Of a DNA stretch of 64,000 nt, positions 25,709-34,968 are shown one piece after another (positions within the stretch are counted from its first letter, which is position 1; every line of letters starts with the position of its first letter). The notes below the pieces were generated by a model that made no database searches, was not told where the DNA came from, and saw nothing but the letters and a program-made list of their open reading frames with translations. Origin of the DNA: Streptomyces populi (GTDB lineage: Bacteria; Actinomycetota; Actinomycetes; Streptomycetales; Streptomycetaceae). The stretch is taken from NCBI RefSeq assembly GCF_002911015.1, contig NZ_KZ626871.1:1-64000 (forward strand), written 5' to 3'. The position numbers and the translations under genes are program-made.

Positions 25709-27208
25709 TCACCTCAGGGTCCAGCCGCCGTTCGCGTACCAGTAGTACGGCAGGCCCTCGATGCCGCTGGTGCGGAACGGGGCGCCTCGGTCGTCGATCC
25801 GGACCGTACCGGTGCGCCCCCGCGAGGACCAGTCGAGCTCCAGGTACCAGCGGCAGTCGCAGCCCTTGGTCAGGGCGTCGACCATCAGCACCTGCGGGTC
25901 CTGCACGGACACCCGGAAGGGCGGGCGCAGGATCCGGGGGCCCGTTCCGTCGTCGCTCGAGACCGGGCTGGCGACGGGCCGGTCCTTGTCCAGATCGACG
26001 GTGAAGGCGCCGACTCCCAGGCCGCCGCCGCACCCCCCGCCCGTGGCGTAGGCCACGCCCTTCAGCGGGGCCGACCGCCCGACGACGCGCACCCGCAGCG
26101 CCTCCAGGACCACGGCCGCGTCGGACCGCCCCTGCACGGTGATGTCCACGAGCGTCTCACCGCCGTGCACCGCGTTCTGCGTCTGCGCCCACGGGGAGGC
26201 GTCCTGCGGGGCCGGGGGCGGCGGCACCTGTTCGGGCGCCTTGTCGATGACGTAGGTGTGACCGCAACCGATCGACCAGCGATGGGAGTTCACGGTCCAG
26301 GTGAGCGGGGGGCCGGCGGAGACGCTGGTGGGGGAGGGGCTCGTGGACGGGCTCGGCGAGGTGGCGCGGCTGCCGGACGGGCTCGGGGACGGGGAGCCCG
26401 ACGGCCGGCCGTGCGTGGCCGAGGGGGAGGCGGACGGTGTCGCCGTGCCGTGCCGCGCGCCCGCAGCCTTCGCGGTCGGAGTGACGGCCACCCGGTCGGC
26501 GGCGTCCTTCGAGGAGTGCCCGGAGGGCAGGGCGGACAGGCTGCCCAGGGTGGCGACCAGCGCGGTCACCACGGCCGAGGTGACCACGGCGCGACGCCGG
26601 AACCGGCGCGTCCGCGGCGCTCCGGCCCGTGCCGGGGAGCCGTCCGCGGGGTGTGCGCCGGGAACGGGCGCGAGGTCCGTGACCGGCGGCAGGGCCTCGA
26701 CCGCGTCCGGTCCGCCCGGGGGCGGCAGGGTGCCGTCGGTCCCCGGCCCGCTCGAGCGCACCGGAACGCCGACGCCGACCGGTCCGGTCCCGGACTCCGG
26801 CGCCCGCGCCGCGTCCGGCCGGGGCTCGGAGCCCGGGGTTCCCGGCGCGTCCGGTCCGGCCTCGGGCTCCGGGGCTTCCGGCGCGTCCGGCCAGGCCTCC
26901 GGCGCGGCCTCTCCCGTGTCCTGCCCGGACCCGGTCCCCGGAGTCGTCCGGGAGCGTTGGCGGGCGGCCACCGCCAGGATCCACAGCCGGTGCAGTTCGA
27001 CCCGTTCGGCCGTGCTCGCCCCGCACATCGCGGCGAACTTCTCCACGGACGCGAATCCGAGCGGCACCGCCTCGCCCGCGCAGTACCGGTGCAGCGTCGA
27101 GGCGTTCATGTTCAGACGGCGGGCGAGCGCGGCGTAGCTGTGGTCGGTGCGGCCCTTCAAGTGCCGCAGCAGCGCCGCGAATTCCTCGATCTCGTCCTGG
27201 GATGACAC
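25709..27208 (-). CDS. Membrane-anchored XRE-family regulator
   Basis: A 499-residue protein with an N-terminal Cro/C1 helix-turn-helix (ALARRLNMNASTLHRYCAGEAVP, residues about 25-50), then a long Pro/Ala/Glu-rich linker. One TM (VVTSAVVTALVATLGSLSALP) lies near residue 210, followed by a Ser/Pro-repeat linker and a 190-residue C-terminal domain that would be outside the membrane. That domain has CGHTYVI and CDCRWYLELDW, so its cysteines may form disulfides. The layout suggests outside sensing and cytoplasmic DNA binding. The start is the GTG at 27208, where AGGAGG precedes it by six bases. The ligand is unknown. It is upstream of the convergent end of poxB and co-directional with the mannosidase gene above it. 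Confidence 0.85.
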   Translation of the reverse strand: MSSQDEIEEFAALLRHLKGRTDHSYAALARRLNMNASTLHRYCAGEAVPLGFASVEKFAAMCGASTAERVELHRLWILAVAARQRSRTTPGTGSGQDTGEAAPEAWPDAPEAPEPEAGPDAPGTPGSEPRPDAARAPESGTGPVGVGVPVRSSGPGTDGTLPPPGGPDAVEALPPVTDLAPVPGAHPADGSPARAGAPRTRRFRRRAVVTSAVVTALVATLGSLSALPSGHSSKDAADRVAVTPTAKAAGARHGTATPSASPSATHGRPSGSPSPSPSGSRATSPSPSTSPSPTSVSAGPPLTWTVNSHRWSIGCGHTYVIDKAPEQVPPPPAPQDASPWAQTQNAVHGGETLVDITVQGRSDAAVVLEALRVRVVGRSAPLKGVAYATGGGCGGGLGVGAFTVDLDKDRPVASPVSSDDGTGPRILRPPFRVSVQDPQVLMVDALTKGCDCRWYLELDWSSRGRTGTVRIDDRGAPFRTSGIEGLPYYWYANGGWTLR

Positions 27209-27315
27209 CGTTTCCTCCGCTCCCGTCCCAGGACGGCATCCCAGGCACTCCTCATGTAGGAGGTCACAGGGCCCGGGACGGTTCCATCCTTGCGGACCCG
27301 TCCCCCGGCCCCGCT

Positions 27316-30300
27316 CTAGCGGGCGGGCCGCAGCCGCAGGGTGAGGATCTGGAACGGCCGCAGCTCGATCTCCGGCGGGGCCTCGCGCAGCGGACGTTCC
27401 AGCAGATCGGTCACCTCGGCCCGGGAGACCGGGAAACCGGCGGTCACCTTCGCGCGGGCCCGCCCGCCCCGTGACTCGTACAGCCGCACCACCACATCGC
27501 CGCTGCGGTCCTCGGCGAGCTTGACCGACTCGACGGTGACGGCCGGGTGGTCCACGCCCACCAGCGGTTCGAGCGCCGGTGCCGCGGCCCGGCGCAGCGG
27601 CAGGTTGAGCGCGAGCCCCTCCGCCACGGCGTCCCCCACACCGGCGCCCGGCAGCAGCGCGTACGTGAACCGGTGCGTGCCGAGATCGGTCTCCGGGTCC
27701 GGACTGTGCGGGGCGCGCAGCAGGGTCAGCCGTACGGTGGTGCCGAGGCCGTCGGCGCCCGGGGTGCGGGTCACGTCGTGGCCGTACGTCGAGTCGTTGA
27801 GCACCGCGACGCCGTACGACTCCTCCGCGACCCTGAGCCAGCGGTGGGCGCAGATCTCGAAACGGGCCGCGTCCCAGCCGGTGTTGGCGTGGGTGGGACG
27901 GTGGACGTGCCCGAACTGGATCTCGGCGGAGGACCGTTCGGCCTGGACGTCGAGCGGGAAGGCGGCCTTGAGGACCTTCTCCGACTCCCGCCAGTCGATG
28001 TCGGTCACGATGTCCAGCCGTCGGCTCGCGGCGCTCAGCCCGATCTCCTGGGTGATCCGGGAGGAGCCGAAGGCCCGGACGACGCGCACGGTCGCCCGCA
28101 ACGGCCCGCTCTCCACCAGTTCCACCGACTCGGCGGCCGTGAGGTCCGTGCGGGTGCGCCGGTAGTGCCGGTCGATGTCCCAGGCGTCCCAGGCGTTGGG
28201 GTGGTCGGGGTGGAGCTGGAGCAGGTTGCCCCGGCCGCACAGCACCTCCCGGTCGTGCGCGAGGTCCCGTACGAAGGCCAGCAGCCCGTCGGCGTCGACC
28301 CGTACCCGCAGCCGGCCGTTGTCCAGCACGATGGTGCCCTCGTGCCGTTCGGCCCGGACGGCGGCGGGGCCGCCGGCCCCGGTGGGCAGGAGGGTGCCGC
28401 CCAGTCCCGGTACCGTCACGAGCGCGTCCCCGACCACTTCGGTCCGCTCGTACGGCGAGGCGTTCAGCACCGACGGCGAGCCGGGCCCCAGCGCCCGTAC
28501 CGCGTCGGCGGTGAGCTCCTCGAGTTCCGCGAGCACCCGCGTGTACGTCTCGCGTGCCTCCCGGTGCACCCAGGCGATCGAGGAGCCGGGCAGGATGTCG
28601 TGGAACTGGTGCAGCAGCACCGTCTTCCAGAGCCGGTCCAGCGCGTCGTACGGGTAGGCGTACGACGGGTCGCGCACGGCGGCCGTGGCACACCACAACT
28701 CGGCCTCGCGCAGTGCGTGTTCGGAGCGGCGGTTGCCCTGCTTGGTCTTGGCCTGGGTGGTGTAGGTGGCCCGGTGCAGTTCCAGGTACAGCTCGCCCGA
28801 CCACACCGGCGCGCGGGACCCGTACTCCTCCTCGGCGGCGGCGAAGAACGCCTCCGGCTTCTCGATCCGGACCGTGGGGGAGCCCTCGAGGGAACGCAGC
28901 CGGCGTGCCTTCTCCAGCATCTCGCGGGTCGGGCCGCCCCCGCCGTCGCCCCAGCCGAACGGGACCAGCGAGCGGCCGGCCAGCCCCTTCTCCGCGAAGT
29001 TGCGTTCCGCGTGGGCGAGTTCACGGCCGTGGAACTGCGCGTTGTAGGTGTCCACCGGAGGGAAGTGGGTGAAGACCCGGGTGCCGTCGATGCCCTCCCA
29101 CCAGAAGGTGTGGTGGGGCATCCTGTTGCTCTGGTTCCAGCTCAGCTTCTGGGTGAGGAACCAGCGGACACCGGCGAGCTTCGCCAGTTGCGGGAAGGCC
29201 GCCGTGTAGCCGAAGGAGTCCGGCAGCCAGATCTCCTCGGTCTCGACGCCCAGTTCCTCCCGGAAGAAGCGCTTGCCGTGCACGATCTGCCGGGCCAGTG
29301 CCTCGCCACCGGGCATGTTGGCGTCGGACTCGACCCACATGGAGCCCACCGGGGCCCAGTTGCCCTCCTGAACGGCCTTCTTGACGCGTTCCCAGATGTG
29401 CGGCTGGTGCTCCTTCACCCAGGCGTACTGCTGGGCCTGGGAGCAGGCGAAGACCAGCTCCGGGTAGTCGAGGGCCAGCGCGGTGACGTTGGCGAAGGTG
29501 CGGGAGGCCTTGCGGACCGTCTCGCGCAGCGGCCACAGCCACGCCGAGTCGATGTGCGCGTGTCCGGTCGCCGAGACGTGGTGCGCGCTGGCCGAGGCGG
29601 GTCGCGACAGCACCTCCGCCAGCTCCGCCCGTGCCGCGGGGGCCGTGCCGGACACGTCGTGCAGGTCGAGGGCGTCGAGCATGTTCTCCAGGGCGCGCAG
29701 GATCTCGTGCCGGCGCGGCCGCTGCGGGTCCAGCTCGTACATCAGCTCCGAGAGGACCTCGACGTCGAGGACCAGGTGCCACACGTCCTCGTCCGGTACG
29801 GCGAGATCGGCAGCCGCGAATCGGTAGATCGGCGCATCGCCGGCGGTCAGCACGTCTCCCAGCCGCGTGGGCTCGAAGCCGTGCAGGACGGCGGGGTTCG
29901 CCGCCGCCTCCAGCAGCAGGCGCACCGCCTCGCCGCCGTCGGCCGGTGCCCCGACCGTCAGGTGGCGGTTGCGCGGGTGGATGCCCTTGAGGGGGACGCC
30001 CGCGGTGTCGTACAGCAGCCCCTCCGCCTGGAAACCGGGTCCGTCCCCGGTGAACCCGGGGTCGATCACCACCTCGACGGGGCGGCCCGCCCACTCCTCG
30101 GGCACCCGGCCCTCGATGCGGAACCAGCTCGTCGACCAGGGCTTTCCCCAGAGCGTGCCGGTCGTGAAGGGTTCGTAGGAGGCCTGGAGGGCCTGCCCGA
30201 CGGGCACCGGCTCGCCCGGCACGTGCCACACCGAGAGCGTGAGCGGCACCCGGTCCCCGTACTGCGCGGGGCGCAGGAACTGCCGCAGCGCGCGCTCCAG

Positions 30301-30333
30301 ACGAGCCTCCACCAGCGAACGGTCGTCGTGCAC
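27316..30333 (-). CDS. Alpha-mannosidase, glycoside hydrolase family 38
   Basis: A 1005-residue cytoplasmic zinc-type mannosidase that removes alpha-mannose. The N-terminal beta domain precedes the catalytic barrel. Zinc ligands include H260 and D262 in HAHIDSAWLW and the later LLHQFHDILPGSSI. The nucleophile is D372 in WLPDSFGY. The C-terminal half contains the family beta domains ending in LRPFQILTLRLRP-like sequence. No signal peptide is visible. The GTG at 30333 is chosen because GAGGAG precedes it by five bases. It lies downstream of a divergent promoter region shared with the small HATPase regulator. Its substrate may be mannosyl glycans or glycosylated metabolites. Confidence 0.95.
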   Translation of the reverse strand: MHDDRSLVEARLERALRQFLRPAQYGDRVPLTLSVWHVPGEPVPVGQALQASYEPFTTGTLWGKPWSTSWFRIEGRVPEEWAGRPVEVVIDPGFTGDGPGFQAEGLLYDTAGVPLKGIHPRNRHLTVGAPADGGEAVRLLLEAAANPAVLHGFEPTRLGDVLTAGDAPIYRFAAADLAVPDEDVWHLVLDVEVLSELMYELDPQRPRRHEILRALENMLDALDLHDVSGTAPAARAELAEVLSRPASASAHHVSATGHAHIDSAWLWPLRETVRKASRTFANVTALALDYPELVFACSQAQQYAWVKEHQPHIWERVKKAVQEGNWAPVGSMWVESDANMPGGEALARQIVHGKRFFREELGVETEEIWLPDSFGYTAAFPQLAKLAGVRWFLTQKLSWNQSNRMPHHTFWWEGIDGTRVFTHFPPVDTYNAQFHGRELAHAERNFAEKGLAGRSLVPFGWGDGGGGPTREMLEKARRLRSLEGSPTVRIEKPEAFFAAAEEEYGSRAPVWSGELYLELHRATYTTQAKTKQGNRRSEHALREAELWCATAAVRDPSYAYPYDALDRLWKTVLLHQFHDILPGSSIAWVHREARETYTRVLAELEELTADAVRALGPGSPSVLNASPYERTEVVGDALVTVPGLGGTLLPTGAGGPAAVRAERHEGTIVLDNGRLRVRVDADGLLAFVRDLAHDREVLCGRGNLLQLHPDHPNAWDAWDIDRHYRRTRTDLTAAESVELVESGPLRATVRVVRAFGSSRITQEIGLSAASRRLDIVTDIDWRESEKVLKAAFPLDVQAERSSAEIQFGHVHRPTHANTGWDAARFEICAHRWLRVAEESYGVAVLNDSTYGHDVTRTPGADGLGTTVRLTLLRAPHSPDPETDLGTHRFTYALLPGAGVGDAVAEGLALNLPLRRAAAPALEPLVGVDHPAVTVESVKLAEDRSGDVVVRLYESRGGRARAKVTAGFPVSRAEVTDLLERPLREAPPEIELRPFQILTLRLRPAR

Positions 30334-30548
30334 GGCGGCTCCTCGGCGCTCGGACGGCTCTGTCGAACCCTTCACTTCCCCGCGGGGGCGTCGCGCACCC
30401 GTGACCGTACGGCAGCTGGTTGACGATTCGACATGACTGTCACGATCCAGAAGAGGGCATGGATCCCGTGAACGTGTTCGAGCAGAGGGGACCCGACATC
30501 GGCACGCAGGCGGGGGTCATGAAGCGGCAGGCACCAGGAGGTGGTCCC

Positions 30549-31001
30549 ATGACCAAGGGGGCCTTCTCCACCGATCCAGTGGAGGAAGCGTCCGACGGGG
30601 CGATGGACGGACCGGACGGCGCGCAGCTGAGGCGCCGGCTGGGGAAGGCGGATCTGAGGGCGGTGCCCGAGGCGCGCAAGGCGCTGAGGGAACTCTTACG
30701 GTACTGGGGGAAACCGGGCGGGGCCGAGACGGCGGAGCTCTTGACCAGCGAGCTCGTCACCAACGCACTGATCCACACGGACGACGACGCCGTCCTGACG
30801 GCGACGGTCGGACCGCGCGGACTGCGCGTGGAGGTCCGGGACTTCGTGGCACGCAGGCCCAGACTGTGCGTACCGGACGCCGACGACGGTACGCACGGCA
30901 GAGGTCTCGTCCTCGTCCAGTCCCTGGCCGACGCGTGGGGCGTACGGTCGCACGGGGTGGGCAAGGCGGTGTGGTTCGAACTGAACGGCGGCGCGGTGTA
31001 G
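30549..31001 (+). CDS. HATPase_c anti-sigma-like regulatory protein
   Basis: A 150-residue single-domain protein of the SpoIIAB/RsbW-type GHKL ATPase family. The N box is LLTSELVTNALIHT, the G1-like region is LRVEVRDFVARRP, and the G2 box is THGRGLVLVQSLADAWGV. Streptomyces genomes carry dozens of these (family knowledge), acting as anti-sigma switches or kinase-like regulators. The ATG at 30549 is selected because AGGAGGTGG lies seven bases upstream, although a longer form starting at 30459 is open. There is no partner sigma or anti-anti-sigma gene next to it, so its target is unknown. Confidence 0.85.
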   Translation: MTKGAFSTDPVEEASDGAMDGPDGAQLRRRLGKADLRAVPEARKALRELLRYWGKPGGAETAELLTSELVTNALIHTDDDAVLTATVGPRGLRVEVRDFVARRPRLCVPDADDGTHGRGLVLVQSLADAWGVRSHGVGKAVWFELNGGAV

Positions 31002-31108
31002 GAACACCGCGCCGCCGTCGTCGGGTGAGGGGCCCGCCCGGAACGCCGGCCGGGACCGGACACGACATCGTCCTTCCGGGCCGTCGCCCGGGACCGGGCG
31101 CGTACGGC

Positions 31109-32149
31109 TCAGCCGAACTGCTGCTCGAGATCCTTGAGCTTGCGCTCCAGGGAGTCGAGCCGGGGCAGGGCCATCGTGTCGTCCTCCGTGGTGAGGTCGA
31201 CGGTGATCGGATCGGAGCTCTTGCGGACGGGGGAGAGGGAGGGCCGCGACCGCACGGGCAACTGCTCCGCGGTGGATATGGCGGGCTCCGTGGAGGCCCC
31301 GGCGGGTGCCCTCTCCACGGTCGTGGCCTCCAGTTCCCGGGCGGCGCCGCGTCCGGGGAAGCCGCGGTGACCACGGCTGAGTGCCTTGAGGTGCGCCCGC
31401 TCGACCCGCTCCTCGTTGCGGCGGCGCAGCCGGTTCTGCTCCTTCTGGCGCCGGTCCTCACGCACCTCGTCCACGGCTTCGTCCAGGGACCGGACGTTCT
31501 CCAGGAGCATCAGCGACCACGCGCTGTAGGTCTCACGGGGCGCGCGCAGCCAGCGCACTATACGGATCTGGGGCAGCGGACGCGGCACCAGACCCTGCTC
31601 GCGCAGGGCGGCACGACGGGTCTGCTTCAGAGCCCGGTCGAACAGGACGGCGGCCGACAGGGACATGCCCGCGAAGAACTGCGGAGCGCCGGCGTGGTCC
31701 ACGCCCCGGGGCGCGTGCACCCAGTTGAACCAGGCCGCGGCACCGGCGAAGGTCCACACGAGTATGCGGGAGCCGAGCGCCGCGTCACCGTGGCTGGCCT
31801 CGCGCACCGCGAGGACGGAACAGAACATGGCCGCGCCGTCCAGGCCGAACGGGACCAGGTACTCCCAGCCGTCCGAGAGGCCGAGGTTCTGCTGGCCGAA
31901 GCCGACCAGGCCGTGGAAGGAGAGTGCCGCGGCGACGGCGGCACAGCAGAACAGCAGGACGTAGGACGCCGTGCCGTAGACGGCCTCCTTACGCCTGCGG
32001 CGCTCCTCGGTGCGCTCCCACGAGTCGTCGCTGCCCGTGCCGTCCCCGGACCGCTTGCCGCGTGCGAGCACCGCCACCGCCGCCAGCAGGCCCAGGAGCA
32101 GAACGGCACCCGGAAGCAGCCAGTTCAGCGATATGTCGGTCAGTCTCAT
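31109..32149 (-). CDS. DUF2637 (SpdB-like) membrane protein
   Basis: A 346-residue protein with about four TM helices in the N-terminal half (LNWLLPGAVLLLGLLAAVAV, YVLLFCCAAVAAALSFHGLV and two more). A highly charged cytoplasmic tail has an Arg/Glu coiled-coil-like stretch (VREDRRQKEQNRLRRRNEER) and a short C-terminal helix ending SLERKLKDLEQQFG. The core LVPFGLDGAAMFCSVLAVREASH matches the DUF2637 family, related to plasmid spread proteins, but here no plasmid genes are nearby. The ATG at 32149 follows a GGGA-type ribosome site. It is convergent with the HATPase gene. Function remains unproven. Confidence 0.85.
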   Translation of the reverse strand: MRLTDISLNWLLPGAVLLLGLLAAVAVLARGKRSGDGTGSDDSWERTEERRRRKEAVYGTASYVLLFCCAAVAAALSFHGLVGFGQQNLGLSDGWEYLVPFGLDGAAMFCSVLAVREASHGDAALGSRILVWTFAGAAAWFNWVHAPRGVDHAGAPQFFAGMSLSAAVLFDRALKQTRRAALREQGLVPRPLPQIRIVRWLRAPRETYSAWSLMLLENVRSLDEAVDEVREDRRQKEQNRLRRRNEERVERAHLKALSRGHRGFPGRGAARELEATTVERAPAGASTEPAISTAEQLPVRSRPSLSPVRKSSDPITVDLTTEDDTMALPRLDSLERKLKDLEQQFG

Positions 32150-32472
32150 CTGGGGTCCCTTGCATTGGGATAGGGCGTGACGCCCGCCATAGTGGCCCAA
32201 TCACATCGGCCCTCAGGGGGTTTCGGGGCAAGAGGCCGCCAAGGAAGTGCGAGAAGGTGCGCAGGGCGACTTTCTGCTCGAACTGCCGCGCGAGGGACGG
32301 GAGTTGAGTACGAATTAAGACTACCCGTACGGATGGTTCCGCGGATAGTTCCCGTGACAAGTGAGGAATTCGTGAAGTACCTGTGATCCGTGGGCGAGCC
32401 GCGAGCGCGCCGGGGCGCGGCGGTCTGTTCCGGGCTCGGGGCGCGTGCGGCCGCGCCCCCGTCCCGGGCGTC
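32150..32472. other. 323-bp gap without a supported gene
   Basis: Short frames here lack ribosome sites and have poor third-position GC. It should contain the promoter of the DUF2637 gene and the 3' untranslated region of the FhuF-like gene. I see no RNA gene. An AT-rich patch lies at about 32305-32375. Confidence 0.4.
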
Positions 32473-33384
32473 TCAGCTCGCGGCGGAGGCGGTCAGCCTG
32501 GCGACCCGGTCCGTGTCGCAGGTGCGCGGACAGGTGACGCAGGTGTCGGCGGGGCGCAGGGTGTAGAAGAGGCAGCAGCTCACCCGGTCGCGGGTGGGCA
32601 GGGACTCCCCGGCGGGACCGGTCAGCTCGCGGAAGGCCGCCGTGCCGACGTACGGGCGGGTCGAGCCGGGCAGCAGCAGTTCCAGCTCGCGCATCGCGCG
32701 CCGCTCCTCGCCGAACAGGTGGGCGACGTACCAGAGGCCCTCGACCACCTCGTCGGTCGCCATGCCCCACAGCGCCCGGCCGCGCCGCCGCATCCGCGGC
32801 CCGAATCCGCCGAGGACGGGCTCCAGGTGCTCGGCCACCGCCGCCCGCACCTCCGCGCGCAGCGCCTCCTCGTCGGGTACGACCCGGGCGCCCGGCAGGA
32901 CGGCGGCCGGATCGTCCGGCAGGCAGGCGAACGTGGTGATCCGGACGGCCATCCGGCCGGACTCGCGGTGGAATGTGACGTCCTCCACAGGCAGCCGGGG
33001 CACCCGGCGCCGCAGGAACCACGGCACGGTGATCAGCAGACAGGCCGGCCAGGCGTACCGGTGCAGTCCGAAGCCGGCCACGACGTCGGGCCGTGCCCGC
33101 GTGCCGTAGTCCCGGATCACCTGGGCCTCGTCCCAGGCGAGGAACGCGTCGAGGTCCGGCCCGCCCTCGGCGAGCCGGGCGGCGGCGGCCCAACCGGCGC
33201 CCCCCGGGGCCGTTTCCCCCGCTCCCAGCTCGGTGACGCCCAGCCCGGGGAAGACCTCGCTCAGCCGCGCGTAGGCGTCCGCGACGGGCGACACGGCGAC
33301 GGACGGCGCGTCCGGACGGGCCGGAGCGGCCGTGGCCGCCGGGGCGGTCGTCGCGGTGTCGGCGGACAGGGTGGGAGCGGACAT
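32473..33384 (-). CDS. FhuF-like ferric siderophore reductase, [2Fe-2S]
   Basis: A 303-residue protein. The C-terminal motif is CC, ten residues, C, two residues, C (CCLFYTLRPADTCVTC), the FhuF [2Fe-2S] signature. The upstream part is alpha-helical with GFGLHRYAWPACLLITVPWFLRR, typical of FhuF-domain proteins. It probably reduces ferric siderophores in the cytoplasm. An iron box lies upstream. The start is uncertain: I use the ATG at 33384, while a GTG at 33402 would leave almost no leader if transcription begins just beyond the box. It is a single minus-strand gene, divergent from the GntR regulator. Confidence 0.9.
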   Translation of the reverse strand: MSAPTLSADTATTAPAATAAPARPDAPSVAVSPVADAYARLSEVFPGLGVTELGAGETAPGGAGWAAAARLAEGGPDLDAFLAWDEAQVIRDYGTRARPDVVAGFGLHRYAWPACLLITVPWFLRRRVPRLPVEDVTFHRESGRMAVRITTFACLPDDPAAVLPGARVVPDEEALRAEVRAAVAEHLEPVLGGFGPRMRRRGRALWGMATDEVVEGLWYVAHLFGEERRAMRELELLLPGSTRPYVGTAAFRELTGPAGESLPTRDRVSCCLFYTLRPADTCVTCPRTCDTDRVARLTASAAS

Positions 33385-33410
33385 GCGGAACCATCGCTTC
33401 ACGATCGTTA

Positions 33411-33429
33411 GCAGGTAAGCCTTACCTTA
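33411..33429 (-). promoter_or_regulatory. Iron box, DmdR/DtxR-type operator
   Basis: The 19-bp palindrome GCAGGTAAGCCTTACCTTA fits the actinobacterial iron-box consensus TWAGGTWAGSCTWACCTWA at all but the first two positions. It is 27 bp upstream of the chosen FhuF-like start, so repression under iron sufficiency is expected. Confidence 0.85.
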
Positions 33430-33483
33430 CCCCGCTTCCCGGGTGTTTGAACTGGGGCCGTGTGCGCCTATCGTGCTTGACGG

Positions 33484-33499
33484 ATCGGTAACAACCGAT
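33484..33499 (+). promoter_or_regulatory. Palindrome before the GntR gene, likely autoregulatory
   Basis: Perfect 6-bp arms ATCGGT and ACCGAT surround AACA, 38 bp before the GntR start. FadR-subfamily operators share a GT-AC core, so autoregulation is a reasonable inference. Confidence 0.45.
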
Positions 33500-33536
33500 G
33501 TCATGACCCCAGCACCACCGACCCGGAGGAGGACCC

Positions 33537-34712
33537 GTGGAGCAGACCGGCCGGCGCGGCGCGTACGACTCCGCCGGGCCGTGGACCCCGGGTGCCGGTC
33601 CGGTCGCCTTCCGGGTCCCGCAGCAGCCGGGGCCCGCGGACGCGGGGCGGGCCAGGGGAGTGCCGACGGGCGTCGTGGGCGACGGTCCCGGCACCGGCCG
33701 GAGTGCCGGACCGGGCGGCGGTTCCCCCGCGGTCCCGGCCTCGGCCCGGGGTGAGCACACGCACAGCGAGGCGCCGATCCCGCACCCCCGCACCGAGGAC
33801 ACCACCCGCCCCGCCGTGCGCGCCGACGAGCACCGCCCCGCCGCGGACGCCGAGAACACCCGGCCCGTGCGCGCCGACGAGCACCGCCCCGCCGTACGCC
33901 CGCGGGACGCCCGTCCCGTACCCGTGGACGAGGTCCGGCCGGAGGAGGAGGCCCGTCCGGCCGTACGCGAGCCGAACGCCCGCCCCGCGCGCGGCTACGA
34001 AGCCCCTTCGGCCGTACGTCCGGAGAGCGCCCGGCCCGTGCGCGCCGGGGAAGCCCGCCCCGCCCCGCGTGCCGAGACCGCCCGGCCCGTCGTGCAGCGC
34101 GCCTCCGTGCGGGGGCAGATCCTCGACGCCCTGCGTACCGCGCTCGTCGCGGGTGAACTCGCCCCCGGCGAGGTGTACTCGGCGCCCGCGCTCGGCGAAC
34201 GCTTCGGTGTGTCCGCGACACCCGTCCGGGAGGCGATGCAGCAACTCGCCCTCGAGGGCGCCGTCGAGGTCGTCCCCAACCGGGGCTTCCGCGTCGTCGA
34301 GCGCGGCACCCGGGAACTGGCCGAACTCGCCGAGATCCGGGGGCTGATCGAGGTCCCGGTGATGCTGAGGCTCGCGCGCACGGTGCCCGCCGCCCGCTGG
34401 GCCGAGCTGCGCCCGCTCGCCGAGGCCACCGTGCGGGCCGCGTCCTCGGGCTGCCGCGCGACCTACGCGGAGTCCGACCGGACCTTCCACCGCGCGGTCC
34501 TCGCCCTCGCGGGCAACGCGCAACTGGTGCGCATCGCCGACGATCTGCACCGCCGTGCCCAGTGGCCCCTCGTCGGCGGTCCCGTCTCCCGGGGCCGCGC
34601 CGACCTGGTGGCCGACGCGGCCGAACACACCGCGCTGCTGGACGCGCTGATCGCCGAGGACCTGGCGGTCGTCCAGGCCCTGGTGCAGGAGCACTTCACC
34701 GGCGCGTCCTGA
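33537..34712 (+). CDS. GntR-family (FadR/FCD) regulator with long disordered N terminus
   Basis: A 391-residue regulator. The winged helix (about 190-255) reads LAPGEVYSAPALGERFGVSATPVREAMQQLALEG, and the FCD ligand domain follows (AELAEIRGLIEVPVMLRLAR through ESDRTFHRAVLALAGN). The first 185 residues are unlike usual GntR proteins (about 220-250 residues total): rich in Arg, Pro, Ala and Glu with imperfect repeats around RPVRADEHRPAVR. Two DNA copies of a 27-bp unit lie 51 bp apart (33816 and 33867). The GTG at 33537 follows GGAGGAGG. Ligand is unknown. A palindrome upstream may be its own site. Confidence 0.85.
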   Translation: MEQTGRRGAYDSAGPWTPGAGPVAFRVPQQPGPADAGRARGVPTGVVGDGPGTGRSAGPGGGSPAVPASARGEHTHSEAPIPHPRTEDTTRPAVRADEHRPAADAENTRPVRADEHRPAVRPRDARPVPVDEVRPEEEARPAVREPNARPARGYEAPSAVRPESARPVRAGEARPAPRAETARPVVQRASVRGQILDALRTALVAGELAPGEVYSAPALGERFGVSATPVREAMQQLALEGAVEVVPNRGFRVVERGTRELAELAEIRGLIEVPVMLRLARTVPAARWAELRPLAEATVRAASSGCRATYAESDRTFHRAVLALAGNAQLVRIADDLHRRAQWPLVGGPVSRGRADLVADAAEHTALLDALIAEDLAVVQALVQEHFTGAS

Positions 34713-34968
34713 GGCGCCCGGGCGCCGGGCGTCCGGGGAGGCCCGTCCCCGTCCGGCTTCGCTGCCCACGGGGAAGCCGCAGGCGGCAGGGCCGCCCCGC
34801 CGTGCGGTCCGTCCCCGGCGCACGGGCCGCGCGGGGCCCGCCGGACGCCGGAGCGGACGTGAGGCGTGCCGCCCCGCCCCCGCGCGTGGCGTGGTGTTCC
34901 GGCCGTACGTGACCGTGCCGGGCGACGGGGTCCCGCGGCGGGCGCGGTGTCCGCCCGCCCGGGTGCGG

